DNA of 64,000 nt from Alcanivorax sp. (lineage in GTDB: Bacteria > Pseudomonadota > Gammaproteobacteria > Pseudomonadales > Alcanivoracaceae), in contig JAKUPL010000008.1 of NCBI GenBank assembly GCA_022449455.1, forward strand, positions 1 to 64,000, in the 5' to 3' direction. The position numbers and the translations under genes were made by a program. Below are positions 1 to 10,286 of the stretch, piece after piece (the stretch's first letter is position 1; every line of letters begins with the position of its first letter). The notes under the pieces are model-generated. The model worked only from the letters and a program-made list of their open reading frames with translations. It made no database searches and was not told the DNA's origin.

Positions 1-300
1 GCAACGGGCGCCGGCCCGGCGGTCTGGCGGCCAAGGGACGCCGGCCCGCTGCGGCTGGTGCCGGCGGCGGGCGGCGAACGGCTGCATCGCAACGGTTGCC
101 ATCAGCGGGTGTCGGAACTGTGGCGGGCCGCCGGGGTGCCCCCCTGGCGGCGGGCCCAGTGGCCGCTGGTCTATGACGGCGAGGCGTTGTGCTGCGTGCC
201 CGGTGTGGGAGTGGCGGACGCCTGGCGCGACCGGCCGTTGGAGGTGTGGCGGCTGGAGACTGTTCATGCGTCGAGCGTCCGGCCTCCATCCTCCAAGTAA
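1..300 (+). CDS. tilS: tRNA(Ile)-lysidine synthase, C-terminal end (partial)
   Basis: The open frame runs in from the left edge and stops with TAA at 298-300. About 99 residues are visible. They contain the TilS C-terminal domain pattern: a GGERLHR segment, then a helix ending in AGVPPWRR and the strand PLVYDGEAL. TilS converts the wobble C of tRNA-Ile(CAU) to lysidine, so that AUA is read as Ile. The ATP-binding N-terminal domain lies outside the window. The position directly before pyrG matches the accA-tilS-pyrG order common in Pseudomonas and its relatives. Identification rests on the C-terminal domain and on context. Confidence 0.8.
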   Translation, partial: ATGAGPAVWRPRDAGPLRLVPAAGGERLHRNGCHQRVSELWRAAGVPPWRRAQWPLVYDGEALCCVPGVGVADAWRDRPLEVWRLETVHASSVRPPSSK

Positions 301-434
301 AATTCCCACCTTTCCAGTAGCCCGCCCGGGGGCGTTCTGTTACCATTTCTTCCCATCCTGACGTCGCGCAAACCCCTGATATCAGAGGGGTTCCGGCCAT
401 CGACGGCCCGATCCAACGCATCCAGAACAAACAA

Positions 435-469
435 CCTTTGCCCAGCCTCCCGGGCAAGGGTATTTTTTT
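435..469 (+). terminator. Intrinsic terminator between tilS and pyrG
   Basis: A hairpin with TTGCCC at 438-443 paired to GGGCAA at 452-457, extended by CC/GG around one bulged T, is followed by a run of seven T at 463-469. It lies about 60 bases before the pyrG start, so it could end tilS transcripts or act as a leader attenuator for pyrG. A second hairpin, AACCCCT/AGGGGTT at 371-392, lies upstream and has no T-run. Confidence 0.6.
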
Positions 470-516
470 GGAGTGTGGTCGCGGGCTGCTCGGAGACGCG
501 CGCGTTCAATCCATGA

Positions 517-2175
<1,659 letters not shown>

Positions 2176-2187
2176 AGGACCCTGCCG

Positions 2188-3036
2188 ATGACGGATTCCA
2201 TCACGCTGCGCCTGGGCGACCGGGCGTTCGGCAACGACCAACCGCTGGCCCTGTTCGGCGGCATGAACGTTCTGGAATCCCGGGACATGGCGATGCGGGT
2301 GGCCGAGGCGTACGCCGAGGCCACCACCGCCCTGGACATGCCCTGGGTGTTCAAGGCCAGCTTCGACAAGGCCAACCGTTCCTCGCTGCACTCGTTCCGC
2401 GGGCCGGGCCTGGACGAGGGCCTGAAGATCTTCGAGGAGATCAAGGACACCTACGACTGCCCGATCATCACCGACGTGCACGAGCCTTACCAGGCGGCGC
2501 CGGTGGCCGAGGTGGCCGACATCATTCAGCTGCCCGCCTTTCTGGCGCGGCAGACCGATCTGGTGGTGGCGATGGCGAAAACCGGCGCCATCATCAATAT
2601 CAAGAAGCCCCAGTTCATCGCGCCCCACGAGATGAAGCACATCCTGCACAAGTGCGAGGAGGCCGGGAACGACCGGCTGATCCTGTGCGAGCGCGGCTCC
2701 TGTTTCGGCTACAACAACCTGGTGGTGGACATGCTCGGCTTCGGCATCATGAAGCAGTTCCGCTACCCGCTGTTCTTCGATGTCACCCATGCGCTGCAAA
2801 TGCCCGGCGGCCGGTCCGACTCCGCCGGTGGCCGCCGCCAGCAGGTCGCCGAGCTGGCCCGCGCCGGCATCAGCCAGGGCATCGCCGGCCTGTTTCTGGA
2901 AGCCCACCCGGACCCGGACAACGCCAAGTGCGATGGCCCCTGCGCCCTGCGTCTGGACCGGCTGCAGCCATTCCTTGAACAAATGCAAACCCTGGATAAT
3001 GCCGTCAAGGCGTTGCCCGCCTTCGACAATCACTGA
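2188..3036 (+). CDS. kdsA: 2-dehydro-3-deoxyphosphooctonate aldolase (KDO-8-P synthase)
   Basis: Condenses phosphoenolpyruvate with arabinose-5-phosphate to give KDO-8-phosphate for lipopolysaccharide inner core synthesis. The 282-residue length is typical. Family motifs include [44 protein letters not shown] and [16 protein letters not shown]. Asn27 in GGMNVLES stands where metal-dependent enzymes carry Cys, so this should be the metal-independent class found in E. coli. An AAAGGA ribosome binding site at 2174-2179 precedes the ATG. The pyrG-kdsA-eno order is conserved in related gammaproteobacteria. Confidence 0.97.
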   Translation: MTDSITLRLGDRAFGNDQPLALFGGMNVLESRDMAMRVAEAYAEATTALDMPWVFKASFDKANRSSLHSFRGPGLDEGLKIFEEIKDTYDCPIITDVHEPYQAAPVAEVADIIQLPAFLARQTDLVVAMAKTGAIINIKKPQFIAPHEMKHILHKCEEAGNDRLILCERGSCFGYNNLVVDMLGFGIMKQFRYPLFFDVTHALQMPGGRSDSAGGRRQQVAELARAGISQGIAGLFLEAHPDPDNAKCDGPCALRLDRLQPFLEQMQTLDNAVKALPAFDNH

Positions 3037-3048
3037 GTTCGTATCTAG

Positions 3049-4350
<1,302 letters not shown>

Positions 4351-4389
4351 CCCCTTGAAGGCCGGTCTGCCGACGGTCGGGGAGGGCGC

Positions 4390-4713
4390 GTGAAGCTTTC
4401 CCCGGCCCGCCAGGTGGTGCTCGCCGTGCTGGCCCTGTTGCTGTTGGGGCTGCAGGCGCGGCTATGGTTCGGTGAGGGCAGTCTGCGTCATGTGGCGAGC
4501 CTGAAGAAGCAGGTCGAGACGCTGACCGCCGACAACGCGGAGCTGGCCGAGCGCAACCGGCTGATGGCCGCCGACGTGCGCGACCTCAAGGAAGGCACCG
4601 AAGCGGTGGAGGAAATCGCCCGCAAGGATCTCGGCATGATCCGCGACGGCGAAACCTATTTCCTGATCGTGGAACCCGGGGACCGCGCCAGTGACGCCCA
4701 GCAAGACCGTTAA
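4390..4713 (+). CDS. ftsB: Cell division protein FtsB
   Basis: A bitopic inner-membrane protein of the FtsQLB divisome subcomplex. The 107 residues show a short cytoplasmic tip, one transmembrane helix (about 6-22, QVVLAVLALLLLGLQARLWF), then a heptad-type coiled coil (about 32-65, with SLKKQVETLTADNAELAERN) and the family motif ARKDLGMIRDGETYF near the C-terminus. The start is GTG at 4390, after GGGGAGGGCGC. The 3' end overlaps ispD by 23 bases, which suggests translational coupling. The eno-ftsB-ispD order is typical of gammaproteobacteria. Confidence 0.93.
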   Translation: MKLSPARQVVLAVLALLLLGLQARLWFGEGSLRHVASLKKQVETLTADNAELAERNRLMAADVRDLKEGTEAVEEIARKDLGMIRDGETYFLIVEPGDRASDAQQDR

Positions 4714-5422
4714 TGGACCGCTCTACGCGGTGGTGCCCGCCGCCGGCGTCGGCGCGCGCATGGGCGCGGGCCTGCCCAAGCAGTACCTGAGCCTGGACGG
4801 GCGCACGGTGGCCGAGCACACCGTCACCCGGCTGCTGGCGTTCGCGCCGATCCGCCGGGTGGTGGTGGCGGTGGCCGAGGGCGACCCCTGGTGGCCGCAG
4901 TTGAGCGTGGCCCGCCATCGGCGCGTGCGCTCGGTGGCCGGCGGCGCCAGCCGCGCCGACTCGGTGCGCGCCGGCGTGCGCGCGGTGCTGGACGAGGACG
5001 CCGACGCCTGGGTGCTGGTGCACGACATGGCGCGGCCGCTGGTGCGGTTGTCCGATGTGCAGTCGCTGGTGGCCCGGGGCGCGGAGAGCGGCGACGGTGC
5101 CATCCTGGCGCGACCGGTCACCGATACCATCAAGCGCGCCGACCATGGCGGTCGCATCGACGCCACCCTGGACCGGCGCCGCATCTGGCGGGCGCTGACG
5201 CCGCAGCTGTTCCCGGCCCGGGCGCTGTACGACGCCCTGGCCGGCGACCTGTCCGCGATCACCGACGAGGCCTCCGCCCTGGAGGCCGCCGGCCGGCATC
5301 CGGCCCTGGTGGAAGGCCGCGCCGACAACATCAAGATCACCCTGCCGGAGGACCTGGCGCTGGCGCGCTTCTACCTCGCGGCCCAGGAAGAGGAGGGGCT
5401 GGCATGGCGACCCCTGGCCTAG
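4691..5422 (+). CDS. ispD: 2-C-methyl-D-erythritol 4-phosphate cytidylyltransferase
   Basis: Third step of the MEP isoprenoid pathway; transfers CMP from CTP to MEP. It is 243 residues, normal for a single-domain IspD. The nucleotide-binding start [17 protein letters not shown] carries the Gly-rich loop, Arg and Lys of the family. Further motifs are [54 protein letters not shown] and [16 protein letters not shown] at 4691 is inside the end of ftsB; its stop is inside the start of ispF, so ftsB-ispD-ispF reads as one coupled unit. Confidence 0.96.
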   Translation: MTPSKTVNGPLYAVVPAAGVGARMGAGLPKQYLSLDGRTVAEHTVTRLLAFAPIRRVVVAVAEGDPWWPQLSVARHRRVRSVAGGASRADSVRAGVRAVLDEDADAWVLVHDMARPLVRLSDVQSLVARGAESGDGAILARPVTDTIKRADHGGRIDATLDRRRIWRALTPQLFPARALYDALAGDLSAITDEASALEAAGRHPALVEGRADNIKITLPEDLALARFYLAAQEEEGLAWRPLA

Positions 5423-5904
5423 ATTCCCTGCGTATCGGTAACGGCTTCGACGTGCACGCCTTCGATGACCACGGCGACCACGTGATGCTGGGCGGTGTAC
5501 GCATCCCCCACTCGCGCGGACTCAAGGCCCATTCCGACGGCGACGTGGCGCTGCACGCGCTCACCGACGCGCTGCTCGGCGCCCTGGCCCTGGGCGACAT
5601 CGGCCATTACTTTCCCGACACCGACCCGCAATGGAAGGGCGCGGATTCCGGAAAGCTGCTGGCCCGGGTGATGCAGGACATCCGCGGCGCCGGCTGGCGG
5701 GTGGGCAACGTGGACCTGACGGTGATCTGCCAGGCGCCCAAGCTGGCGCCGCACCTGGACGCCATGCGCGAGCGCATCGCCGGCCTGCTGGATTGCCATC
5801 GCGAGCGGGTGTCGGTGAAGGCCACCACCACCGAGAAGCTGGGCTTCACCGGCCGGGGCGAGGGCATCGCCGTGCAGGCGTCGGCGCTGTTATGGAAAGA
5901 ATAG
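5404..5904 (+). CDS. ispF: 2-C-methyl-D-erythritol 2,4-cyclodiphosphate synthase
   Basis: Fifth step of the MEP pathway; cyclises CDP-ME-2-phosphate with loss of CMP, as a trimer. With ATG at 5404 the protein has 166 residues, close to the 155-160 usual for the family. Zinc ligands are visible as Asp16 and His18 in NGFDVHAF and His51 in [27 protein letters not shown] and the C-terminal [15 protein letters not shown] are family signatures. The frame is open farther upstream, but that extension is the shadow of ispD and has no IspF homology. It overlaps ispD by 19 bases. Confidence 0.97.
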   Translation: MATPGLDSLRIGNGFDVHAFDDHGDHVMLGGVRIPHSRGLKAHSDGDVALHALTDALLGALALGDIGHYFPDTDPQWKGADSGKLLARVMQDIRGAGWRVGNVDLTVICQAPKLAPHLDAMRERIAGLLDCHRERVSVKATTTEKLGFTGRGEGIAVQASALLWKE

Positions 5905-5918
5905 GTGTGGAAGGCACC

Positions 5919-6941
5919 ATGACCGACACGCCGCCGGCCACGCCGGCCGCCCACGGCGGCCCCGCCGGCGGCGCCCTGCTGCGGGTGGAGGCCTCGGACT
6001 TCCGCGTCGACGAGATCATGACGGTGGTGCCCGACGGCGAGGGTGAACACCTCTGGGTGGACATCGAGAAAACCCACTGGAACACCGAGGATGTGGCCCT
6101 GTGGCTGGCCAAACAGGCCGGCGTGCACCGGCTGGCGGTGGGCTACAGCGGGCTCAAGGACCGCCGCGCCGTGACCCGGCAATGGTTCAGCCTGCACCTG
6201 CCCGGCAAACCGGACCCGGACTTCGAGGCCGCCGAGGGGCTGGTGATCCATCAAACCGTGCGCCACCGCCGCAAGCTCAACCGGGGTACCCACCGGGGCA
6301 ATGCCTTCCAACTGCGCCTGCGCCGGGTGGAGGCGGACCGGGACCGGCTGGCGGCGACGCTGGCGGCGGTGGCCGGGCAGGGCGTGCCCAACTATTTCGG
6401 TGAGCAGCGCTTCGGCCGCGACGGCGCCAACTGGACCCGGGGCCGGGCCTGGCTGCTGGGCGGCGAGGCGCCGCGCAAGCGTACGCTGCGCAACTTCTGG
6501 CTGTCGGCGGTGCGCTCCGGCCTGTTCAACGCGGTGCTCGCCGAGCGCGTCCGCGACGGCGTCTGGGACCGGCTGCTGGAAGGCGACCTGCTGCGCCCGG
6601 ACGGCAGCCGTGGCTTGTTCGCCGCCGGCGAGGACGACACCGCGGCGGCGCGGGTGGCCGCCGGCGAGGTCCATCCCACCGCCCCTTTGCCGGGGCGGGC
6701 GGGCATGGCATCATCGGCGGCTTGTCAGCGTTTGGAAGAGCGGGTGCTGGCGCCCCACGACGCGCTGATCGCGGCCCTGGCGGAGCTGGGCCTGGACGCG
6801 GAGCGGCGCGTTACGCGCCTAGCGGTGACCGGGCTGGAATGGGGCTGGGCCGGTGATACGCTGGAGCTGGCTCTGCGGCTGCCCACCGGCGCCTTCGCCA
6901 CCTCGGTGCTGGCGGAGCTGTTGACCACGACCACACCTTGA
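5919..6941 (+). CDS. truD: tRNA pseudouridine(13) synthase
   Basis: Isomerises U13 of tRNA-Glu to pseudouridine. With ATG at 5919 it has 340 residues, the normal TruD length. The catalytic Asp81 is in GYSGLKDRRAVTRQWFSL. Other family motifs are HRRKLNRGTHRGNAF, VPNYFGEQRFG, LSAVRSGLFN and the C-terminal LRLPTGAFATSVLAEL. The start at 5919 is preferred because of GGAAGG five bases upstream; an in-frame ATG at 5892 inside ispF lacks a ribosome binding site. In many relatives surE follows truD, but here pcm comes next. Confidence 0.95.
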   Translation: MTDTPPATPAAHGGPAGGALLRVEASDFRVDEIMTVVPDGEGEHLWVDIEKTHWNTEDVALWLAKQAGVHRLAVGYSGLKDRRAVTRQWFSLHLPGKPDPDFEAAEGLVIHQTVRHRRKLNRGTHRGNAFQLRLRRVEADRDRLAATLAAVAGQGVPNYFGEQRFGRDGANWTRGRAWLLGGEAPRKRTLRNFWLSAVRSGLFNAVLAERVRDGVWDRLLEGDLLRPDGSRGLFAAGEDDTAAARVAAGEVHPTAPLPGRAGMASSAACQRLEERVLAPHDALIAALAELGLDAERRVTRLAVTGLEWGWAGDTLELALRLPTGAFATSVLAELLTTTTP

Positions 6942-6987
6942 ATCAAACAATCAATTCGGCGGGGGCCGGAGAGCGGACGGGAACCGG

Positions 6988-7665
6988 ATGGGGGATCCAG
7001 CAACGGACATGGACACGGAATTGCGCGGCATCGGCATGACATCGGCGAGAACCCGGGAGCGGCTTATCAACCGCCTGCGGGACGTTGGCATCGCGGACGA
7101 GCGGGTGCTGGAGGTGATCCGCACCACGCCGCGCCATTATTTCATCGACGAGGCGCTGGCCCATCAGGCCTACGACGACACCGCCCTGCCCATCGGTCAT
7201 GGCCAGACCATTTCCCAGCCCTGGGTGGTGGCGCGCATGACCGAACTGCTGATCGCCGAGCGGGTGCCGGACAAGGTGCTGGAAATCGGCACCGGTTGCG
7301 GCTACCAGACCGCGGTGCTGGCGGCGCTGTGCCCGCAGGTGTACTCGGTGGAGCGCATCCGCCCGCTGCAGGACCAGGCGCGCCAGCGGCTGATCAGCCT
7401 GGGCCTGGCGCGGGTGCAGCTGAAGCACGCGGACGGCGGCTTCGGCTGGAAGGCGGCGGCGCCCTTCGACGGCATTCTGGTGGCCTGCGCCCGCCCGGAG
7501 ATTCCCCGGGAACTGCTCGATCAACTGGCCGACGGCGGCCGCCTGGTGATGCCGGTGGGTGATCGCACCCAGCATCTCACCGTGGTGGATCGGGTGGGCG
7601 ATGAGATTCGTACCCGGCAGCTGGACGCGGTGCGGTTCGTGCCGTTCCAGCGAGGCGTGCAATGA
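6988..7665 (+). CDS. pcm: Protein-L-isoaspartate O-methyltransferase
   Basis: Repairs age-damaged isoaspartyl residues by SAM-dependent methylation. It has 225 residues with the family motifs PRHYFIDEALAHQAYDD, the substrate loop LPIGHGQTISQP, the SAM-binding strand VLEIGTGCGYQTAVLA and the C-terminal VRFVPFQRG. ATG at 6988 has a GGAGAGCGGACGGGAAC region upstream; an in-frame ATG at 7009 is also possible and would remove seven residues. It overlaps the next gene by four bases (ATGA), so the two are probably coupled. Confidence 0.95.
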   Translation: MGDPATDMDTELRGIGMTSARTRERLINRLRDVGIADERVLEVIRTTPRHYFIDEALAHQAYDDTALPIGHGQTISQPWVVARMTELLIAERVPDKVLEIGTGCGYQTAVLAALCPQVYSVERIRPLQDQARQRLISLGLARVQLKHADGGFGWKAAAPFDGILVACARPEIPRELLDQLADGGRLVMPVGDRTQHLTVVDRVGDEIRTRQLDAVRFVPFQRGVQ

Positions 7666-8579
7666 GCTTCCGGCCCGGGGTGTTCCTGCGCGGTCTGGCC
7701 ATGGGCGCCGCCGATGTGGTGCCCGGCGTGTCCGGCGGCACCCTGGCCTTGATCACCGGCATCTACCAAGAACTGATCGATACCCTGGGCGGCATCGGTC
7801 CGCGTTTGCTGGGCGTGTGGCGCCGGCAGGGCTTCGCCGCCTTCTGGCGGGCCGGCAATTTTACCTTCCTTTTCACTCTGCTGGCCGGGATTCTCACCAG
7901 CATCGCGCTGCTGGCGCGGCTGATGACCTGGCTGCTGGAACACCATCCGGTGCCGGTGTGGGCGTTCTTCTGCGGGCTGATTCTGGCCAGCATTTTCCTG
8001 GTGCTGGCGCCGCTGAAACAACGCGGCGCGCCGCAATGGCTGGCCTTCGCCGCCGGGACCGGCGCGGCGGTGGCGATCAGCCTGGCGCCGGGCCTCACCG
8101 CCTTCGGCGTGTCGCCGCTGATCTTTTTTCTGGGTGGCGCGGTGGCCATCTGCGCCATGATCCTGCCCGGCATCTCCGGCAGTTTTATCCTGTTATTGCT
8201 GGGTTTATACCCGTCGGTGCTGGCCGCCGTGGACGCCGGTGACGCACCGCTGCTGCTCAGTTTCATGGCCGGCTGCGCGCTCGGTCTGCTGGCGTTCGTG
8301 CGGCTGCTGAAGTGGCTGCTGCACCATTACCACGACACCATGATGGCGCTGCTCGGCGGTTTCATGGCCGGTTCGCTGGTGAAGCTGTGGCCCTGGCGGT
8401 TGCCCTTGGACCAGGGCGTGGCGGAGCGCTGGCTGTGGCCGGCGGACTACGCCCGCGCCACCGACGGCGCCAGCCATCTGGGGCTGGCGCTGACCATGAT
8501 GGCGGTGGGGCTGGCTCTGGTGTGGCTACTTTCCTTTGCCGCGCCCGTGCATAATGAGGCGACCCCAACGGACGAGTAG
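7662..8579 (+). CDS. DUF368 membrane protein, probable polyprenyl-phosphate transporter
   Basis: A 305-residue polytopic inner-membrane protein. The N-terminus has the DUF368 signature GLAMGAADVVPGVSGGTLALI, and a related segment, AICAMILPGISGSFILLLLG, repeats it in the middle of the protein, as expected for an inverted-repeat fold. About eight to nine hydrophobic segments are visible. DUF368 proteins (PopT) have been described as undecaprenyl-phosphate translocases that recycle the lipid carrier across the inner membrane, sharing the task with DedA proteins. It overlaps pcm by four bases and the start chosen for nlpD by 26, which places it among envelope genes. The function is inferred from the family. 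Confidence 0.85.
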   Translation: MSFRPGVFLRGLAMGAADVVPGVSGGTLALITGIYQELIDTLGGIGPRLLGVWRRQGFAAFWRAGNFTFLFTLLAGILTSIALLARLMTWLLEHHPVPVWAFFCGLILASIFLVLAPLKQRGAPQWLAFAAGTGAAVAISLAPGLTAFGVSPLIFFLGGAVAICAMILPGISGSFILLLLGLYPSVLAAVDAGDAPLLLSFMAGCALGLLAFVRLLKWLLHHYHDTMMALLGGFMAGSLVKLWPWRLPLDQGVAERWLWPADYARATDGASHLGLALTMMAVGLALVWLLSFAAPVHNEATPTDE

Positions 8580-9375
8580 TCTTTTGCGTGTTTGTCTTGT
8601 CACATTCTTGTTGATGACCCTGACCGGTTGCGCGGTGAGCAGCCCGCCACCGGTGGTGGACATCTACCAGCAGGACCAGCGCGCCGGTAAGGTGACCTCC
8701 GGCAACCACCGGGTGCAGCGCGGCGAGACGCTTTACTCCATCGCCTGGCGCTACGGTTGGGACTACCGTTCCCTGGCCCGGGCCAACAACATCGGCGCGC
8801 CGTACACCATTTACCCCGGTCAGGTGATTTCGTTCGCCGGCGGCAGCCCCCGGGAGACCACCCCGGAACGGCCCGCCGCCTCCACCCCGTCCCGCACCGC
8901 CTCGTCCGCCGGGTCGTCCTCGTCCTCTTCCTCTTCCTCCGCCTCCACGTCGGCGCCGCCACCGCCGCCACCGAAGTCCAGCAGCCCGTCGGCCACCGGC
9001 CCGGTGAACTGGCAGTGGCCGGCCAGCGGCGAGGTGCTGGAGCGCTATTCCAGCGCCGCCGGCGGCCGCCGTGGCATCGCCATCGGTGGCCGCGAGGGCA
9101 GCCCGGTGGTGGCCGCCGCCGGGGGGCGGGTGGTGTACCGGGGCAGCGGCCTGACCGGCTACGGCAATCTGCTGATCATCAAGCACAACGACCGCTGGCT
9201 GAGCGCCTATGCGCACAATAAGAAGCTGCTGGTGAAGGAGGGCGACCGGGTCGACGCGGGCCAGGAGATCGCCACCATGGGCGCCAGCGGCACCCTGCAC
9301 ACCCAACTGCATTTCGAGATTCGCAAGGACGGTCAGCCGGTGGACCCGCTGGCCCTGCTGCCAAGGAAATCCTGA
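8554..9375 (+). CDS. nlpD: NlpD-type lipoprotein, LysM plus degenerate LytM/M23 domain
   Basis: A cell-envelope lipoprotein that activates septal amidases in known relatives. The signal peptide ends at lipobox LTGC (Cys26 from the ATG at 8554). A LysM domain (about 50-92, HRVQRGETLYSIAWRYGW) is followed by a Ser/Pro-rich linker and a C-terminal M23/LytM domain with HLHTQLHFEIR-like ending. The first zinc-ligand motif is changed to GIAIGG, so the domain is probably inactive as a peptidase, as in E. coli NlpD. A TTG start at 8584, directly before the signal peptide, is also possible. rpoS, the usual next gene, is absent. Confidence 0.88.
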   Translation: MRRPQRTSSLLRVCLVTFLLMTLTGCAVSSPPPVVDIYQQDQRAGKVTSGNHRVQRGETLYSIAWRYGWDYRSLARANNIGAPYTIYPGQVISFAGGSPRETTPERPAASTPSRTASSAGSSSSSSSSSASTSAPPPPPPKSSSPSATGPVNWQWPASGEVLERYSSAAGGRRGIAIGGREGSPVVAAAGGRVVYRGSGLTGYGNLLIIKHNDRWLSAYAHNKKLLVKEGDRVDAGQEIATMGASGTLHTQLHFEIRKDGQPVDPLALLPRKS

Positions 9376-9377
9376 CC

Positions 9378-10280
9378 ATGCAAGAACCGCTGGACGAACA
9401 TCAGGCTCGCCGTCTGCTGACCCTGGCGGCCAGTGCCTCGGTGGCCACCGCGCTGATTCTGATCGCGGTGAAGAGCGTGGCCTGGGTGCTCACCGGTTCG
9501 GTGAGCCTGCTGGCCTCGCTGATCGATTCGATCATGGATTCCCTGGCGTCGTTGGTGAACTTCGCGGCGATCCGCTATTCGCTGGTGCCGCCGGACGACG
9601 AGCACCGTTTCGGCCACGGCAAGGCCGAGGCCCTGGCCGGGCTGGGGCAATCGTTGTTGATCGCCGGGTCGGCCCTGTACCTGCTGCGCGAGGCGGTGCT
9701 CAAGCTGCTCGACCCGCAGCCCATCGAGGCCACCGGCCTGGGGGTGGGCGTGATGGTGTTTTCCATCCTGCTCACCGCGCTGCTGCTGGTGGTGCAGAAA
9801 TACGTGGTGCGCCGCACCGGCTCCACCGCCATCGATGCGGACTCACTGCACTATCTGTCGGATCTGGCGGTCAACGCGGGCATCATCGTGGCGCTGGTAT
9901 TGAGCGGTTTCGGCTTGATCGAGGCGGACGGCCTGGTGGGGCTGGTGATCGCCCTCTACATTTTTTATTCCGCCTGGAAGATCGGCTGGGACGCGGTGCA
10001 GCTGCTGCTTGACCGGGAGCTGCCCGGCACGGTGCGTGACGTGATCGGCGCGGTGGTGGCGGAGCATCCCCAGGCGCTGGGCTTTCACGACCTGCGCACC
10101 CGGCAGTCCGGGCGCACCCAGTTCATTCAGCTGCACGTGGACATGGACGAGCGCCTGTCCCTGCGCGAGGCCCACGATCTGGGCGAGCGCATTCGCGCCG
10201 GCATCGTCGCCCATTACCCGGCGGCCGAGGTGATCATCCACCACGACCCGGTGCCGAACCCGCCGCACGTTTCCCTGTAG
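9378..10280 (+). CDS. fieF: Cation diffusion facilitator, FieF/YiiP type
   Basis: A 300-residue inner-membrane proton-coupled exporter of divalent metals (Zn, Fe, Cd in known members). The site-A ligands are all present: Asp50 and Asp54 in SLIDSIMDS and His158 and Asp162 in DSLHYLSD. The family motif HRFGHGKAEALAGL follows transmembrane helix 2. The C-terminal cytoplasmic domain contains GFHDLRTRQSGRTQFIQLHVDMD, typical of FieF. ATG lies two bases after the nlpD stop, so it sits in the same transcript, in the place where rpoS is often found. Substrate specificity is not clear from sequence alone. Confidence 0.9.
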   Translation: MQEPLDEHQARRLLTLAASASVATALILIAVKSVAWVLTGSVSLLASLIDSIMDSLASLVNFAAIRYSLVPPDDEHRFGHGKAEALAGLGQSLLIAGSALYLLREAVLKLLDPQPIEATGLGVGVMVFSILLTALLLVVQKYVVRRTGSTAIDADSLHYLSDLAVNAGIIVALVLSGFGLIEADGLVGLVIALYIFYSAWKIGWDAVQLLLDRELPGTVRDVIGAVVAEHPQALGFHDLRTRQSGRTQFIQLHVDMDERLSLREAHDLGERIRAGIVAHYPAAEVIIHHDPVPNPPHVSL

Positions 10281-10286
10281 CTACCG

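Noticed and set aside
4891..5403. N-terminal extension of the ispF frame
   Set aside because: It is the shadow of ispD. IspF homology begins at the ATG at 5404.
6961..6980. GGGGGCCGGAG-GCGGAC before pcm also seen near 18080
   Set aside because: A similarity of about 18 bases between two GC-rich gaps; too short and of low complexity to call a repeat family.
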